Assembly (NCBI GenBank): GCA_964461815.1
Contig: CAYWVF010000001.1
Span: 62,001-126,000 of the forward strand
Length of the DNA: 64,000 nt
Direction of reading: 5' to 3'
Origin: JAAZBA01 sp964461815
Lineage (GTDB): Bacteria; Bacillota; Clostridia; Oscillospirales; QAMX01
Shown piece by piece: positions 8,245-16,949 of the stretch (the stretch's first letter is position 1; every line of letters begins with the position of its first letter). Made by a program: the position numbers and the translations under genes. Under the pieces are notes generated by a model. That model made no database searches, was not told the DNA's origin, and worked only from the letters and a program-made list of their open reading frames with translations.

Positions 8245-8273
8245 AGTATAGCATATAAATATACTTTTGTCAA
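8245..8273 (-). promoter_or_regulatory. rplJ-rplL promoter
   Basis: Perfect -35 TTGACA (8268-8273 complement) and TATACT -10 (8245-8250 complement) with a 17-base spacer, oriented toward the L10 leader. Confidence 0.85.
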
Positions 8274-8322
8274 CAGCTTTAGCAAAAATATTTTGATTTT
8301 TTTGATGCTTTGAGCTGATGTA

Positions 8323-10269
8323 TTATTTTGCGAAAATTATAACGGGATCAAGCGTGTTACAGCTTGTTTCAATGGTATAATTGTTGCCGGACACCTCGAA
8401 ATCAAGTGTTTTTCTGCTTCCGTCCATCATAAGCTGCTCTATTTTCTCGACTTTTCTCGCAAATACGAGCTCAAGCTTATCGATCGGATCAAGCCCTATG
8501 TTAAATACTGCACAGAAAATGCTGCCGTCATCGGCTTTCGCTGTACGGAAGTAAACCTCCTCGTCTCCTGGATAATATGCGATATATTCATCCGTTTGCT
8601 TGAGCATCCTGATCAGCTGCTGCTTTCTGGAATAGTTGAGGAATGAGAATGCCTCAACTATATTATATTCTGTTTTCGGAGCGCCGGAGAATGTGAAAAT
8701 CGTTCCTCCCAAGGAATTCTTGAATATAGTCGTTCCGGGGAACAGCTTTTCATAGTGCTCACGGTCGATGGTATTATATACCATCGAGTCGATCACGGTG
8801 TCACTGCTTGACGGAACCAATTCCATGATCCTTCTCTGATGCGGTACCTTATTGTTGTTTACGTACAGCTCCTCTACGGATGGCGTTTTTCCTGTCCATT
8901 CACGCACGTCTACGCCTATGTATTCGCCGAATCCACGTTTTATAAGCTCTGCTGCACTATCTGATGCGAGGAATACATTCCCTTTTAATGCCTGCATGAG
9001 CTGCTCGTCGGACAGATTCACCTCTCCATCAAGGCAAAGGATGCCGCTGTTTTCAGAGGAGAAGTACATCGGCAGACCGAGACGTTCAAGAACGCATTCT
9101 CCCCATCCACCGTAAACGTCCTTTCCTGTATAGACGGAATTATGATCCTTGTTATCGAAGACGTGAGACGGCGTATCGGATACAGGTATTCTGAAGCCCT
9201 TCCATTTGAGCGTAGGTATTATTTTGCTGAGTGCATCATAGAAGCCGGAATATTTTTTCAGAACATTACGATATGCTTTACCACTCTGCGGCTCGAAGCA
9301 ATTGAGCTTTGTTATCCAGTGCTTTGCTCCTGCGGCACCCTCGATGATGCTTCCGGTAAAATGTGAATGGAGTGACATAGCACCTGTGCTGTATCTGTTC
9401 TGAGGACATGTGTCTGTTTCCGCAAGAATGACATCGGCTACGTTCTTGACCTTTGCTATCTGTGCGGCAGCTCTGAAAAACGCTCTCGTCAGATATCTTG
9501 CACCGGCAGGAGTGTAATTTCCATTGTTGAGTCGTATAATGACGGGGTTGCCCTCACCGCAGATGATCTTAGCTATATCAGCAGCAAATTCCGCATTGTT
9601 TCCTACGCAGCAAAAGGATGCTGGAAGCGTTTTATCAACGCTGTCGATCCCGGCTCTCATTACCTTTGCAGCTCCTATCAGAGACTCACGTTGGACTTCG
9701 GTAAATATTTTTTTATAATCATCTGCTTTTTCGGAATCAGAGCAAAATATATCGTAAAGCTCTTCACGGCTCAGTGACGTACCGGCAAGCTCATTAAACC
9801 TTTTCATATGCAGCGGACATGCACAGCCACCGCCTGCTCGACCTATCAGTCTGAAATCGTCGTCTACCATTATGTGATCCGGCTTGCACGATGCTATCGT
9901 CCTCATAGCGTTGTATATGTATTCTCTGAATCCTTCGTCGTAAGGACAGACAACGGAAACCTTTTCGCCGTCACGTATGCCGATATATTGCTGGAATGGG
10001 AACATTTCTCCGAGAACCCAGCCGTGACCTATTGATGCCTGTACGAGAACACCGTTTTTTACGCCTGATTTCGAGAGCTTTTCCTTAAAAAGCTTGTATT
10101 TTTCACAGTAGATTTTAGCTTTATCTGCCGGAGGATTACCTTCCGGTACTAACGTCATAGAAAATAACGCACAGGAAGCAATATCGTTTTTTATCTGATA
10201 AATAATATCCTCGCAGATCTCGTCGATATGCTCTGTGTCATAGCTCATTATGGTATAAGTATTTTCCAT
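8323..10269 (-). CDS. predicted cytoplasmic TIM-barrel glycosidase-like protein
   Basis: A 648-residue protein with no signal peptide. I do not recognise a named family with certainty. The alternation resembles a TIM-barrel glycosidase of the beta-galactosidase-like superfamily: GVLVQASIGHGWVLGEM, an acidic strand end VDDDFRL followed by a Cys/His cluster (CACPLHMKRFNEL, about residues 160-172), VILAETDTCPQNRYST, and a C-terminal beta-rich region with VYFRTAKADDGSIFCAVFN. The acidic residues at strand ends are candidates for catalysis. It interrupts the usual rplA-rplJ neighbourhood in the same orientation. The start follows GAGGATATAAA. Substrate unknown. Confidence 0.6.
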   Translation of the reverse strand: MENTYTIMSYDTEHIDEICEDIIYQIKNDIASCALFSMTLVPEGNPPADKAKIYCEKYKLFKEKLSKSGVKNGVLVQASIGHGWVLGEMFPFQQYIGIRDGEKVSVVCPYDEGFREYIYNAMRTIASCKPDHIMVDDDFRLIGRAGGGCACPLHMKRFNELAGTSLSREELYDIFCSDSEKADDYKKIFTEVQRESLIGAAKVMRAGIDSVDKTLPASFCCVGNNAEFAADIAKIICGEGNPVIIRLNNGNYTPAGARYLTRAFFRAAAQIAKVKNVADVILAETDTCPQNRYSTGAMSLHSHFTGSIIEGAAGAKHWITKLNCFEPQSGKAYRNVLKKYSGFYDALSKIIPTLKWKGFRIPVSDTPSHVFDNKDHNSVYTGKDVYGGWGECVLERLGLPMYFSSENSGILCLDGEVNLSDEQLMQALKGNVFLASDSAAELIKRGFGEYIGVDVREWTGKTPSVEELYVNNNKVPHQRRIMELVPSSSDTVIDSMVYNTIDREHYEKLFPGTTIFKNSLGGTIFTFSGAPKTEYNIVEAFSFLNYSRKQQLIRMLKQTDEYIAYYPGDEEVYFRTAKADDGSIFCAVFNIGLDPIDKLELVFARKVEKIEQLMMDGSRKTLDFEVSGNNYTIETSCNTLDPVIIFAK

Positions 10270-10347
10270 TTTATATCCTCATTGGTATAAAAGTTTATAA
10301 TATTGAAAATCAACAGTGTGAGGAACTGCTTGGTCGTATATAGACAA

Positions 10348-10387
10348 ATAGCTTCGGAAAAATGTTTGAAGATTTCTCCGAAGCTAT
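10348..10387 (-). terminator. terminator-like hairpin after rplA
   Basis: ATAGCTTCGGAGAAAT pairs with ATTTTTCCGAAGCTAT downstream of the rplA stop on the minus strand. The following U-run is weak (TTTGTCTATA), so termination may be partial and allow read-through into the glycosidase-like gene. Confidence 0.6.
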
Positions 10388-10400
10388 ATTTATACATTAA

Positions 10401-11096
10401 TTAGCCACCGATTTTGCTCGGGTTGATCTTAACACCAGGACCCATGGTGGAAGCTACTACGCATGAACGGATGTACTGACCCTTTGCAGCAGCCGGCTTA
10501 GCCTTAACGATAGCACCAAGAAGTGTATCGAAGTTGTCCTGGAGCTTTTCAGCACCGAAGGAAACCTTGCCGATCGGGCAGTGGATGATGTTTGTTTTGT
10601 CGAGTCTGTACTCGATCTTACCGGCTTTAGCTTCTGTTACAGCACGAGCGATATCGGGTGTAACTGTGCCAGCCTTCGGGTTAGGCATAAGACCCTTCGG
10701 ACCAAGGATACGGCCGAGACGACCAACAACACCCATCATGTCCGGGGAAGCGATAACTACGTCGAAATCGAAGAAGTTTTCGTTCTTGATCTTGTCTGCG
10801 AGATCCTCAGCACCTACGAATTCAGCACCTGCGTCAAGAGCCTGCTGAACCTTGTCGCCCTTTGTGAATACAGCAACACGAACTGTCTTACCTGTACCGT
10901 GGGGGAGAACGATAGCGCCACGAACCTGCTGATCAGCATGTCTGGAGTCAACGCCGAGTCTGATATGAGCTTCTACTGTCTCGTCAAATTTAGCCTTAGC
11001 AGCCTTGACAACGCTGTCAAGAGCCTCGTTGGGATCGTAAAGTTTGGATTTATCAATGAGCTTTGCGCTCTCTATATATTTCTTGCCTCTGTGCAC
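10401..11096 (-). CDS. rplA: 50S ribosomal protein L1
   Basis: A 231-residue L1, forming the L1 stalk near the ribosomal E site. Typical features: MHRGKKYIESAKLIDKSKLY at the start, LPHGTGKTVRVAVF, and the conserved GPKGLMPNPKAGTVTPDI loop. Normal length. It follows rplK by 90 bases in the same operon and is followed by a hairpin. Confidence 0.98.
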   Translation of the reverse strand: MHRGKKYIESAKLIDKSKLYDPNEALDSVVKAAKAKFDETVEAHIRLGVDSRHADQQVRGAIVLPHGTGKTVRVAVFTKGDKVQQALDAGAEFVGAEDLADKIKNENFFDFDVVIASPDMMGVVGRLGRILGPKGLMPNPKAGTVTPDIARAVTEAKAGKIEYRLDKTNIIHCPIGKVSFGAEKLQDNFDTLLGAIVKAKPAAAKGQYIRSCVVASTMGPGVKINPSKIGG

Positions 11097-11186
11097 AATG
11101 TGTTCCTCCTTGTGATAGTGGTTATTCGGGAAAATACTCTCGGTATTTTCATCCTCCCACCTAATTAATACGTCGATTCTAAGTTA

Positions 11187-11612
11187 TTACTGCTCGACTA
11201 AGATACCCATGCTGCGGGCTGTACCTGCGATCATGCTCATAGCAGCTTCTACAGAAGCAGCGTTGAGGTCAGGCATTTTCTGCTCGGCGATCTTCTTAAG
11301 ATCAGCCTTGGAGAGAGTAGCAACCTTCTTTGTGTTCGGGTTGGAAGATGCAGTGTCGATGCCGCAAGCCTTCTTGATAAGAACAGGTGCCGGCGGTGTC
11401 TTTGTAATGAATGTGAATGAACGGTCTGCATAAACTGTGATAACTACAGGAATGATAAGACCGATATCGTTCTTTGTACGCTCATTGAATTCCTTTGTAA
11501 AGCCCATGATATTAACGCCGTGCTGACCAAGAGCAGGGCCTACTGGCGGAGCCGGAGTTGCCTTGCCGGCCGGAATCTGTAATTTAACGTAACCTACAAC
11601 TTTCTGTGCCAT
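11187..11612 (-). CDS. rplK: 50S ribosomal protein L11
   Basis: A 141-residue L11 of normal length, part of the GTPase-associated centre. The conserved N-terminal QIPAGKATPAPPVGPALGQHGVNI and C-terminal GTARSMGI segments are intact. The ribosome site is odd: the bases before ATG read GGGTCTCAATTTGAACC without a good Shine-Dalgarno, while a GGAGCG lies about 45 bases upstream. It is placed between nusG and rplA, the usual order. Confidence 0.97.
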   Translation of the reverse strand: MAQKVVGYVKLQIPAGKATPAPPVGPALGQHGVNIMGFTKEFNERTKNDIGLIIPVVITVYADRSFTFITKTPPAPVLIKKACGIDTASSNPNTKKVATLSKADLKKIAEQKMPDLNAASVEAAMSMIAGTARSMGILVEQ

Positions 11613-11757
11613 GGTTCAAATTGAGACCCGTCAAACAAGACCGACTGATCTTATTTGAAGGATCGCTCCTTTCTTTCGAAAACTCTGGAAATATTATGAA
11701 GTGGTTGTTTTTCGGGTAATTCGGATCCGATATCCGAAATCCCTCCCTCTTTGCTTT

Positions 11758-12279
11758 TTATACAGGAGCAACCTGTGTGAGCTCAAGCTCAACCGGTGTT
11801 TCGCGTCCGAACATTGACACGACTACACGTACCAAATTCTTGTCTGTTTCAATGAGGTCGACAACGCCGATAAAGTTTTCAAGTGGACCGGCGGTGATCT
11901 TAACATTATCACCGACCTGATAGCTGAGCGAGATCTCTGCCTGCTTGTCAATGCCTAACGACTCAACTTCGGAATCGGTAAGCGGAGTCGGCTTTGATCC
12001 CGGGCCTACGAAGCCCGTAACACCGCGAATATTGCGGATGATGTACCAGGTATCGTCGGACATGATCATTTTCACAAGAACGTAGCCGGGGAATATCATT
12101 CTCTCGACTTCTCTCTCCTTGTTGTTGCTGATCTCAATGACCTTCTCAACAGGTACTTTAACGGCATGGATAAGATCCTGCAGCTTTCGATTCTCAACTG
12201 CTTTTTCGATCGTAGCTGCGACCTTGTTTTCATAACCGGAATACGTATGAATTACATACCATTTTGCTTCCTGTGACAT
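11758..12279 (-). CDS. nusG: transcription termination/antitermination factor NusG
   Basis: A 173-residue NusG with an N-terminal NGN domain (KWYVIHTYSGYENKVA, FPGYVLVKM, GVTGFVGPG) and a C-terminal KOW domain (about residues 120-173, VKITAGPLENFIGVV). NusG binds RNA polymerase and modulates elongation and pausing. Normal length. Located between secE and rplK as in most bacteria. Confidence 0.98.
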   Translation of the reverse strand: MSQEAKWYVIHTYSGYENKVAATIEKAVENRKLQDLIHAVKVPVEKVIEISNNKEREVERMIFPGYVLVKMIMSDDTWYIIRNIRGVTGFVGPGSKPTPLTDSEVESLGIDKQAEISLSYQVGDNVKITAGPLENFIGVVDLIETDKNLVRVVVSMFGRETPVELELTQVAPV

Positions 12280-12349
12280 CTGACACCTTCCTTTAATATG
12301 CTGGCGGGATTTATTCGCTCAAATTAATGAATACCGATAAATGTTTGCA

Positions 12350-12694
12350 TTAATAACCTGTAATTAATGCAAGCAGACCATCAAGTATAGCTGCCTGGAA
12401 GAAATAGTCGATAAGCGCGATAAATGCGCCTACTATGATACAAACGACTAAAACGACGCCTGTATTGTTTAAGACCTGCTTTTTAGACGGCCATACGACC
12501 TTCTTAGCTTCGCTCTTAAGTTCACGGAACCATTTAGCAGTCTTCTGAGCCATAGCCTTAGCTTTGGCTTCCTTCTTAGCCTTCTCCTGCAGCTTATCAT
12601 TTTTCTGAGGCTTGTCCTGCTTCTTTTCGACGATCTTTTCCTCGGATGTCTCCGGAACCTCGTTCCTGAGCTCCTTCTTTTCGTTTTCTGACAT
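12350..12694 (-). CDS. secE: preprotein translocase subunit SecE
   Basis: A 114-residue SecE with a long charged N-terminal extension rich in Lys/Glu (about residues 1-50), the conserved amphipathic FRELKSEAKKVVWPSKKQVL segment (about 57-76) and one C-terminal transmembrane helix (about 80-102). SecE clamps SecY in the protein export channel. The extension is longer than the minimal 60-residue form of Firmicutes. Between rpmG and nusG. Confidence 0.96.
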   Translation of the reverse strand: MSENEKKELRNEVPETSEEKIVEKKQDKPQKNDKLQEKAKKEAKAKAMAQKTAKWFRELKSEAKKVVWPSKKQVLNNTGVVLVVCIIVGAFIALIDYFFQAAILDGLLALITGY

Positions 12695-12711
12695 CAGGCT
12701 TTCACCCTCCC

Positions 12712-12861
12712 TTACTTAGATTCTTTGTGCAGGGTATGCTTTTTGCAGAAACGGCAATACTTGTTCATTTCAAGTCTGTCAGGATCGTTCTTCTTGTTCT
12801 TGAATGTGTTGTAATTGCGCTGCTTGCACTCTCCGCAGGCTAAAGTGATCTTAACTCTCAT
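12712..12861 (-). CDS. rpmG: 50S ribosomal protein L33
   Basis: A 49-residue L33 starting MRVKITLACGECKQRNY, with two zinc-binding CxxC pairs (CGEC and CRFC) that mark the zinc-binding form. Normal length. The start follows GGGAGGTGCCG. It heads the rpmG-secE-nusG-rplK-rplA transcript and has a strong promoter about 115 bases upstream. Confidence 0.97.
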   Translation of the reverse strand: MRVKITLACGECKQRNYNTFKNKKNDPDRLEMNKYCRFCKKHTLHKESK

Positions 12862-12973
12862 TTAAAACGGCACCTCCCAATAGATTTTTTGCCTCCCTAA
12901 ACAGGATGACTTCTCTTCAGGTTATGCACGACGATTTATCATGCAAAAAAAAAGAACCTGAATAGGTAATATA

Positions 12974-13002
12974 ACTATAACACAGATGATACCCAAAGTC
13001 AA
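12974..13002 (-). promoter_or_regulatory. rpmG-secE-nusG operon promoter
   Basis: TTGACT (12997-13002 complement) and TATAGT (12974-12979 complement) with a 17-base spacer, reading toward rpmG. Between here and the rnpB promoter at 13160 (about 157 bases, AT-rich) I see nothing further. Confidence 0.8.
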
Positions 13003-13159
13003 TAGTTATTTTCATAATTTCGGTTGTTTTTTATATTTTTTATAGTTTTATTTGCCCAAAGCATTGACTAACGGACGGTATTCGACCGGGTATTACGGAG
13101 TATTTCGCATTGCATTTCCGCTCGGTGATCGACAAAACAATGATTTTGAAAATCAATGG

Positions 13160-13188
13160 TTGACTAAAATATAATTTTGTCGTACAAT
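13160..13188 (+). promoter_or_regulatory. rnpB promoter
   Basis: TTGACT (13160-13165) and TACAAT (13183-13188) with a 17-base spacer; the RNase P RNA begins about 7 bases downstream. Confidence 0.8.
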
Positions 13189-13194
13189 ATAGTG

Positions 13195-13560
13195 GTGAGT
13201 AAGCTGAGCAGCCGCGCTGCACTGTGCCGAAAGGCTGTGCGGTGAGGAAAGTCCGGGCTCCATAGGGCAAGGATAACGGATAACGTCCGCCGAAGGCGAC
13301 TTCAGGAAAAGTGCAACAGAGATATACCGCCGTGCAGTGATGTGCGGTAAGGGTGGAAAGGCGAGGTAAGAGCTCACCGGCTTCCCTGGAGACTTGGAAG
13401 CCCTGTAAACTCTATCCGGAGCAACACCGCTGAGAGGTCAGACCTTATCAGTCTGCGTCTGCCCGACGCTGTACCTCCAAGGTGGCATGAGACGTGCAGT
13501 AATGTGCGTACAAGATAGATGGCTGCTGTCAGACAGAACCCGGCTTACAGGCTTACTCAC
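13195..13560 (+). ncRNA. rnpB: RNase P RNA (type A)
   Basis: The catalytic RNA of ribonuclease P, which matures tRNA 5' ends. The ends pair (GTGAGTAAGC with GCTTACTCAC, helix P1). The universally conserved core segments are present: GAGGAAAGTCCGGGCTCC near the 5' side and ACAGAACCCGGCTTACAG near the 3' side, with GGTAAGAGCTCACCGG between. The length of about 366 bases is normal for ancestral type A. Ends are set from the P1 helix. Confidence 0.95.
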
Positions 13561-13576
13561 ATTATATGAAAGCAGA

Positions 13577-13608
13577 AGGATAGTCAGCGTGTGACTATCC
13601 TCTTTTTG
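13577..13608 (+). terminator. rnpB terminator
   Basis: AGGATAGTCA / TGACTATCCT stem followed by CTTTTTG. Confidence 0.85.
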
Positions 13609-13666
13609 TTTGAAAGAAGACAGAATAATTTACGCTATTATTTCAATATTATTAACTTAATTTATG

Positions 13667-13695
13667 TTGACCTTATCATTAAGTAATGTTATAAT
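13667..13695 (+). promoter_or_regulatory. lgt-folD promoter
   Basis: TTGACC (13667-13672) and a perfect TATAAT (13690-13695) with a 17-base spacer, 43 bases before the lgt start. Confidence 0.8.
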
Positions 13696-13737
13696 TATCT
13701 GGTAAAATAATAAAGATAAAGGGCGGTAAAGTAATTT

Positions 13738-14721
13738 ATGGAAAATGTTATAGCGTTTCCCGGTCTAGGATTGGAATTTACGATCAACAAGATCGCTTTT
13801 TCAGTCTTTGGCTTTGATATCCACTGGTACGGTATAATTATTGCCGTGGGATTCCTGTTGGCAGTGATATATGCACTCAAGAAATGCGATCAGAGCGGAT
13901 TAAAGCAGGATGATCTTATTGACATGCTTATTTTTGCTGTACCGATCTCGATCATCGGCGCAAGAGTTTACTACGTTGTGTTCAATTATGACAAAATATA
14001 CTACTACGATCACGAAGCGATGTTCCGCATATGGGACGGAGGACTTGCCATATACGGTGCTATCATAGCAGCAGTCATCACGGCGGTGATCGTATGTAAG
14101 GTAAAGCATATAAAGATAGGTGCAATGCTTGATATAGGTGCGTTGGGACTGCTTATCGGTCAGGCTATCGGCAGATGGGGAAATTTCGTAAACCAGGAAG
14201 CATACGGCGGATTATCAGATGCTCTTTGGAGAATGGAAATATATGATTATACGACAATGTCACGTATATGTGTTCAGCCGACATTCCTCTACGAATCACT
14301 GTGGAACGCACTCGGATTCCTGCTTTTGCATCTGTACTTCAAAAAACGCAAGTTCTATGGCGAAATATTCCTTTTATATACAGCGTGGTATGGATTCGGT
14401 CGCGGCTTTATCGAGGGCATGAGATCGGACAGCCTGTATTTCTTCGGTACGGGACTCAGAGTAAGCCAGTTCCTCGGCTTCATGCTCTGCTTCATATCTG
14501 TCGGCATACTTGTGTATATGTATCTGTTTAAGGATCGCGATGAAGATGCAATGCTTACACCGTATCTTCCGAAAAAGGAGAAAGCCGCAGCAGCTGCCGA
14601 TAACGGATCGGTAGAGGATACTGTCGTTGAGACTGAGAACATGGACGAGGCTCCGATCGAGAATAACAGTGAAAAAGCTACCGACAATGAAGAAGCTGCT
14701 AAGGAGGATAAAACAGAATGA
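13738..14721 (+). CDS. lgt: prolipoprotein diacylglyceryl transferase
   Basis: A 327-residue Lgt that transfers diacylglycerol from phosphatidylglycerol to the lipobox cysteine of prolipoproteins. Seven hydrophobic segments cover residues about 20-265, including the Lgt signature GRWGNFVNQEAYG (about residues 144-156) and the PTFLYESLWN motif. The last 50 residues form an acidic, Ala/Glu-rich cytoplasmic tail that many Lgt proteins lack. The stop overlaps the folD start (ATGA), indicating co-translation. It probably serves the many lipoproteins in this genome. Confidence 0.95.
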   Translation: MENVIAFPGLGLEFTINKIAFSVFGFDIHWYGIIIAVGFLLAVIYALKKCDQSGLKQDDLIDMLIFAVPISIIGARVYYVVFNYDKIYYYDHEAMFRIWDGGLAIYGAIIAAVITAVIVCKVKHIKIGAMLDIGALGLLIGQAIGRWGNFVNQEAYGGLSDALWRMEIYDYTTMSRICVQPTFLYESLWNALGFLLLHLYFKKRKFYGEIFLLYTAWYGFGRGFIEGMRSDSLYFFGTGLRVSQFLGFMLCFISVGILVYMYLFKDRDEDAMLTPYLPKKEKAAAAADNGSVEDTVVETENMDEAPIENNSEKATDNEEAAKEDKTE

Positions 14722-15575
14722 GCTGTATATTAATGGATGGCAAAGAGGTATCAAAAAAGATACGTGCCGAGATACGTACAGAGGTAGATGCATTTAAGGC
14801 TGAAATGGGAATAACGCCCGGATTAGCTGTAGTGATCATAGGTGAAGATCCGGCTTCGAGAGTATATGTCAATAACAAGAAGAAGCGTGCAGGTCATTGC
14901 CATATGTACTCACGTGAGTATGCACTTCCCGAGGAGACGACACAGGAAGAGCTGCTGAAGCTTATAGACGAGCTTAACAATGATAAGGACATACACGGTA
15001 TCCTTGTTCAGCACCCGATGCCAAAGCACATAGATGAGAATGTCATATTCCGTTCGATCAGTCCGTTAAAGGATGTTGATGCATTCCACCCAGAAAATGT
15101 CGGACGTATAATGCTGGGAGATTTTGATTTCCTTCCGTGTACACCTGCGGGAGTTATGGCATTACTTGATGAATACGGCATAGACCCTAAGGGTAAGGAA
15201 TGTGTGATCGTAGGACGTTCGAATATAGTCGGAAAGCCACAGTCCATGCTGCTGCTGCACCGCCATGGTACAGTTACGATATGTCACTCCAAAACTCCGG
15301 ATCTGGCAGAGGTAACTCGCAGAGCCGATATACTGGTAGTAGCTATCGGCAAACCGAAGTTTGTGACTGCCGACATGGTAAAGGATGGAGCGGTCGTTAT
15401 AGATGTAGGTGTGAATCCGGATGGAAACGGAGGCCTTTGCGGAGACGTTGATTTTGATGAGGTGTCAAAGAAGGCTTCGTATATCACACCTGTTCCGGGA
15501 GGCGTAGGTCCTATGACTATTACGATGCTTATGAAGAATACACTCACTGCTGCAAAGCGCTTCGCAGGTAAATAA
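14718..15575 (+). CDS. folD: bifunctional methylene-THF dehydrogenase/methenyl-THF cyclohydrolase
   Basis: A 285-residue FolD that interconverts 5,10-methylene-THF, methenyl-THF and 10-formyl-THF. Conserved patterns: YVNNKKKRA with the catalytic Lys, QHPMPKHID, FLPCTPAGVM, the nucleotide-binding VIVGRSNIVGKP, and C-terminal TPVPGGVGPMTITML. Normal length. It overlaps lgt by four bases and is followed by a terminator. Confidence 0.97.
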   Translation: MSCILMDGKEVSKKIRAEIRTEVDAFKAEMGITPGLAVVIIGEDPASRVYVNNKKKRAGHCHMYSREYALPEETTQEELLKLIDELNNDKDIHGILVQHPMPKHIDENVIFRSISPLKDVDAFHPENVGRIMLGDFDFLPCTPAGVMALLDEYGIDPKGKECVIVGRSNIVGKPQSMLLLHRHGTVTICHSKTPDLAEVTRRADILVVAIGKPKFVTADMVKDGAVVIDVGVNPDGNGGLCGDVDFDEVSKKASYITPVPGGVGPMTITMLMKNTLTAAKRFAGK

Positions 15576-15582
15576 TGCTTTG

Positions 15583-15618
15583 AACAGGCAGACGATCTTG
15601 ATCGTTTGCCTGTTTTTT
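15583..15618 (+). terminator. folD terminator
   Basis: AACAGGCAGACGAT / ATCGTTTGCCTGTT hairpin followed by TTTTTGT. Confidence 0.85.
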
Positions 15619-15656
15619 GTATTGAGAATATGCATATAAATAATTCCTCGTACTAC

Positions 15657-15685
15657 TTGACAAGGCACACGTTTAATAGTATAAT
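15657..15685 (+). promoter_or_regulatory. promoter of the creatinase/creatininase-like pair
   Basis: Perfect TTGACA (15657-15662) and TATAAT (15680-15685) with a 17-base spacer. The operator at 15694 covers the transcription start. Confidence 0.85.
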
Positions 15686-15693
15686 TTTAGTTG

Positions 15694-15707
15694 TGGGAAC
15701 GTTACCA
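15694..15707 (+). promoter_or_regulatory. palindromic LacI-type operator
   Basis: TGGGAACGTTACCA is a near-perfect palindrome (TGGnAACGTTnCCA) with the central CpG of LacI/CcpA-family operators. It starts 8 bases after the -10 box, overlapping +1, a repressor position. A LacI-type regulator is encoded at 20701. A 39-base stem (15693-15731, GTGGG...CCCAC with inner ATCATC/GATGAT) overlaps it and may also structure the 5' leader. It also resembles a cre site, so CcpA is an alternative binder. Confidence 0.6.
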
Positions 15708-15763
15708 TCATCGCTTTTGATGATTACCCACGACATATAACTATTGTATGGAGGTCAATATTT

Positions 15764-16930
15764 ATGGCAAGAGTCTGTATTCCCGATTATGAATATGCTG
15801 AAAGAGTAAAGAAAGCCGCTGCATTGGCTGCCGAGGCAGGTCTTGATGTACTTGTCGTCAATTCTACAGAATCCGATTATGCTAACGTTCGTTATTTTTC
15901 AGGCTTTTGGCCTCTGTTCGAGCGTGCCGGAGTTGCTATTGCTCCGTCAGGCGACGCAGCGCTCATGTGCGGACCGGAAAGCAGGATATTTGCCGCTGAT
16001 GTCAGCCGTATAAATAAGATATATCCGTCACTTTATTACCGTGAAGCTGCAAATCCGGCTTATCCGGAATTTCAGAATAATACATATAATGACGTATTCC
16101 ACGGAATAGGTGTAACAGGCTCTAAAATCGTTATCGGTATCAGCGGAATACTTGAAACATCCGCTGTTATGCTTGAGGGCTTGCGTGAATGCTATCCGGA
16201 GGCAGAGATAAGGATAGTTGATGATATTATGGTAAAGCTTCGCAGGATCAAGAGCGCAAATGAGCTTGCCTGCATGAGAGAGGGTTACCGCATTGTTGAT
16301 CTTGCAATGAAGGAAGTCATAAAGGAACTGCGCCCGGGAGTAACAGAGCTTCAAATGGTAGGTGTTGCACAGCGTGTGATCTATGAAAACGGTGCTGAAT
16401 ATGAAGGACTTCCGATGTATGTATTCAGCGAGAAATCAACAAGCCATGCTATTTCACGTCCGTCCTATAGAGTTATCAATGACGGCGATATAGTGCAGCT
16501 GAATCTGTCTGCAAAAATCGACGGCTATTCTCCGTCTATCGGATATCCTGTATCTATGGGCCCGTTAAAGGGCTTGAAGCGTGAGCTCGCTGAGTTTTGC
16601 TATAAGGCACACGAGTGGACGGAATCACAGCTTAAGGCAGGTGTAGTTGCATCGGATATTGCCAAGGGCTTCTATAAGCTGTATTGTGATAACGGCTATA
16701 AGGATAATTTCACATACGGTCCGTGCCACGGCACAGGTCTTATCGAGGTAGAAGCTCCGTGGATGGAGACGATCTCGGATTATAAGCTTGAACCCAATAT
16801 GACATTCCAGATAGATACATTTATTTCCGGTCCATCCTTCGGTATACGTTGGGAAAAGGGTATTGCTATTACCGAGAGCGGCTGTGAGAATTTAGGTGTG
16901 CCGATAGGCGAGATCATTGAGATAGGCTGA
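15764..16930 (+). CDS. creatinase-like M24-fold (pita-bread) protein
   Basis: A 388-residue protein with an N-terminal creatinase/prolidase domain (about residues 10-145) and a C-terminal pita-bread domain (about 150-385). Several metal ligands of metal-dependent M24 peptidases look replaced: the first Asp strand reads VQLNLSAKIDGYS, the second Asp region reads SPSIGY, and the usual Glu strand reads TFQIDTF, while the central His (GPCHGTGLI) and the last Glu (GIRWEKGIAIT) are kept. Metal-free creatinase shows similar losses, so a hydrolase of the creatinase type is more likely than a peptidase. Start after ATGGAGGT. It is followed after 19 bases by a creatininase-family gene. Confidence 0.75.
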   Translation: MARVCIPDYEYAERVKKAAALAAEAGLDVLVVNSTESDYANVRYFSGFWPLFERAGVAIAPSGDAALMCGPESRIFAADVSRINKIYPSLYYREAANPAYPEFQNNTYNDVFHGIGVTGSKIVIGISGILETSAVMLEGLRECYPEAEIRIVDDIMVKLRRIKSANELACMREGYRIVDLAMKEVIKELRPGVTELQMVGVAQRVIYENGAEYEGLPMYVFSEKSTSHAISRPSYRVINDGDIVQLNLSAKIDGYSPSIGYPVSMGPLKGLKRELAEFCYKAHEWTESQLKAGVVASDIAKGFYKLYCDNGYKDNFTYGPCHGTGLIEVEAPWMETISDYKLEPNMTFQIDTFISGPSFGIRWEKGIAITESGCENLGVPIGEIIEIG

Positions 16931-16949
16931 CAGAAAAGAGGTATCGGTT

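Noticed and set aside
15694..15707. Treating the palindrome strictly as a CcpA cre site
   Set aside because: It matches a cre consensus except at one position, but the fuller TGG/CCA symmetry fits a dedicated LacI-type operator better. I kept cre only as an alternative.
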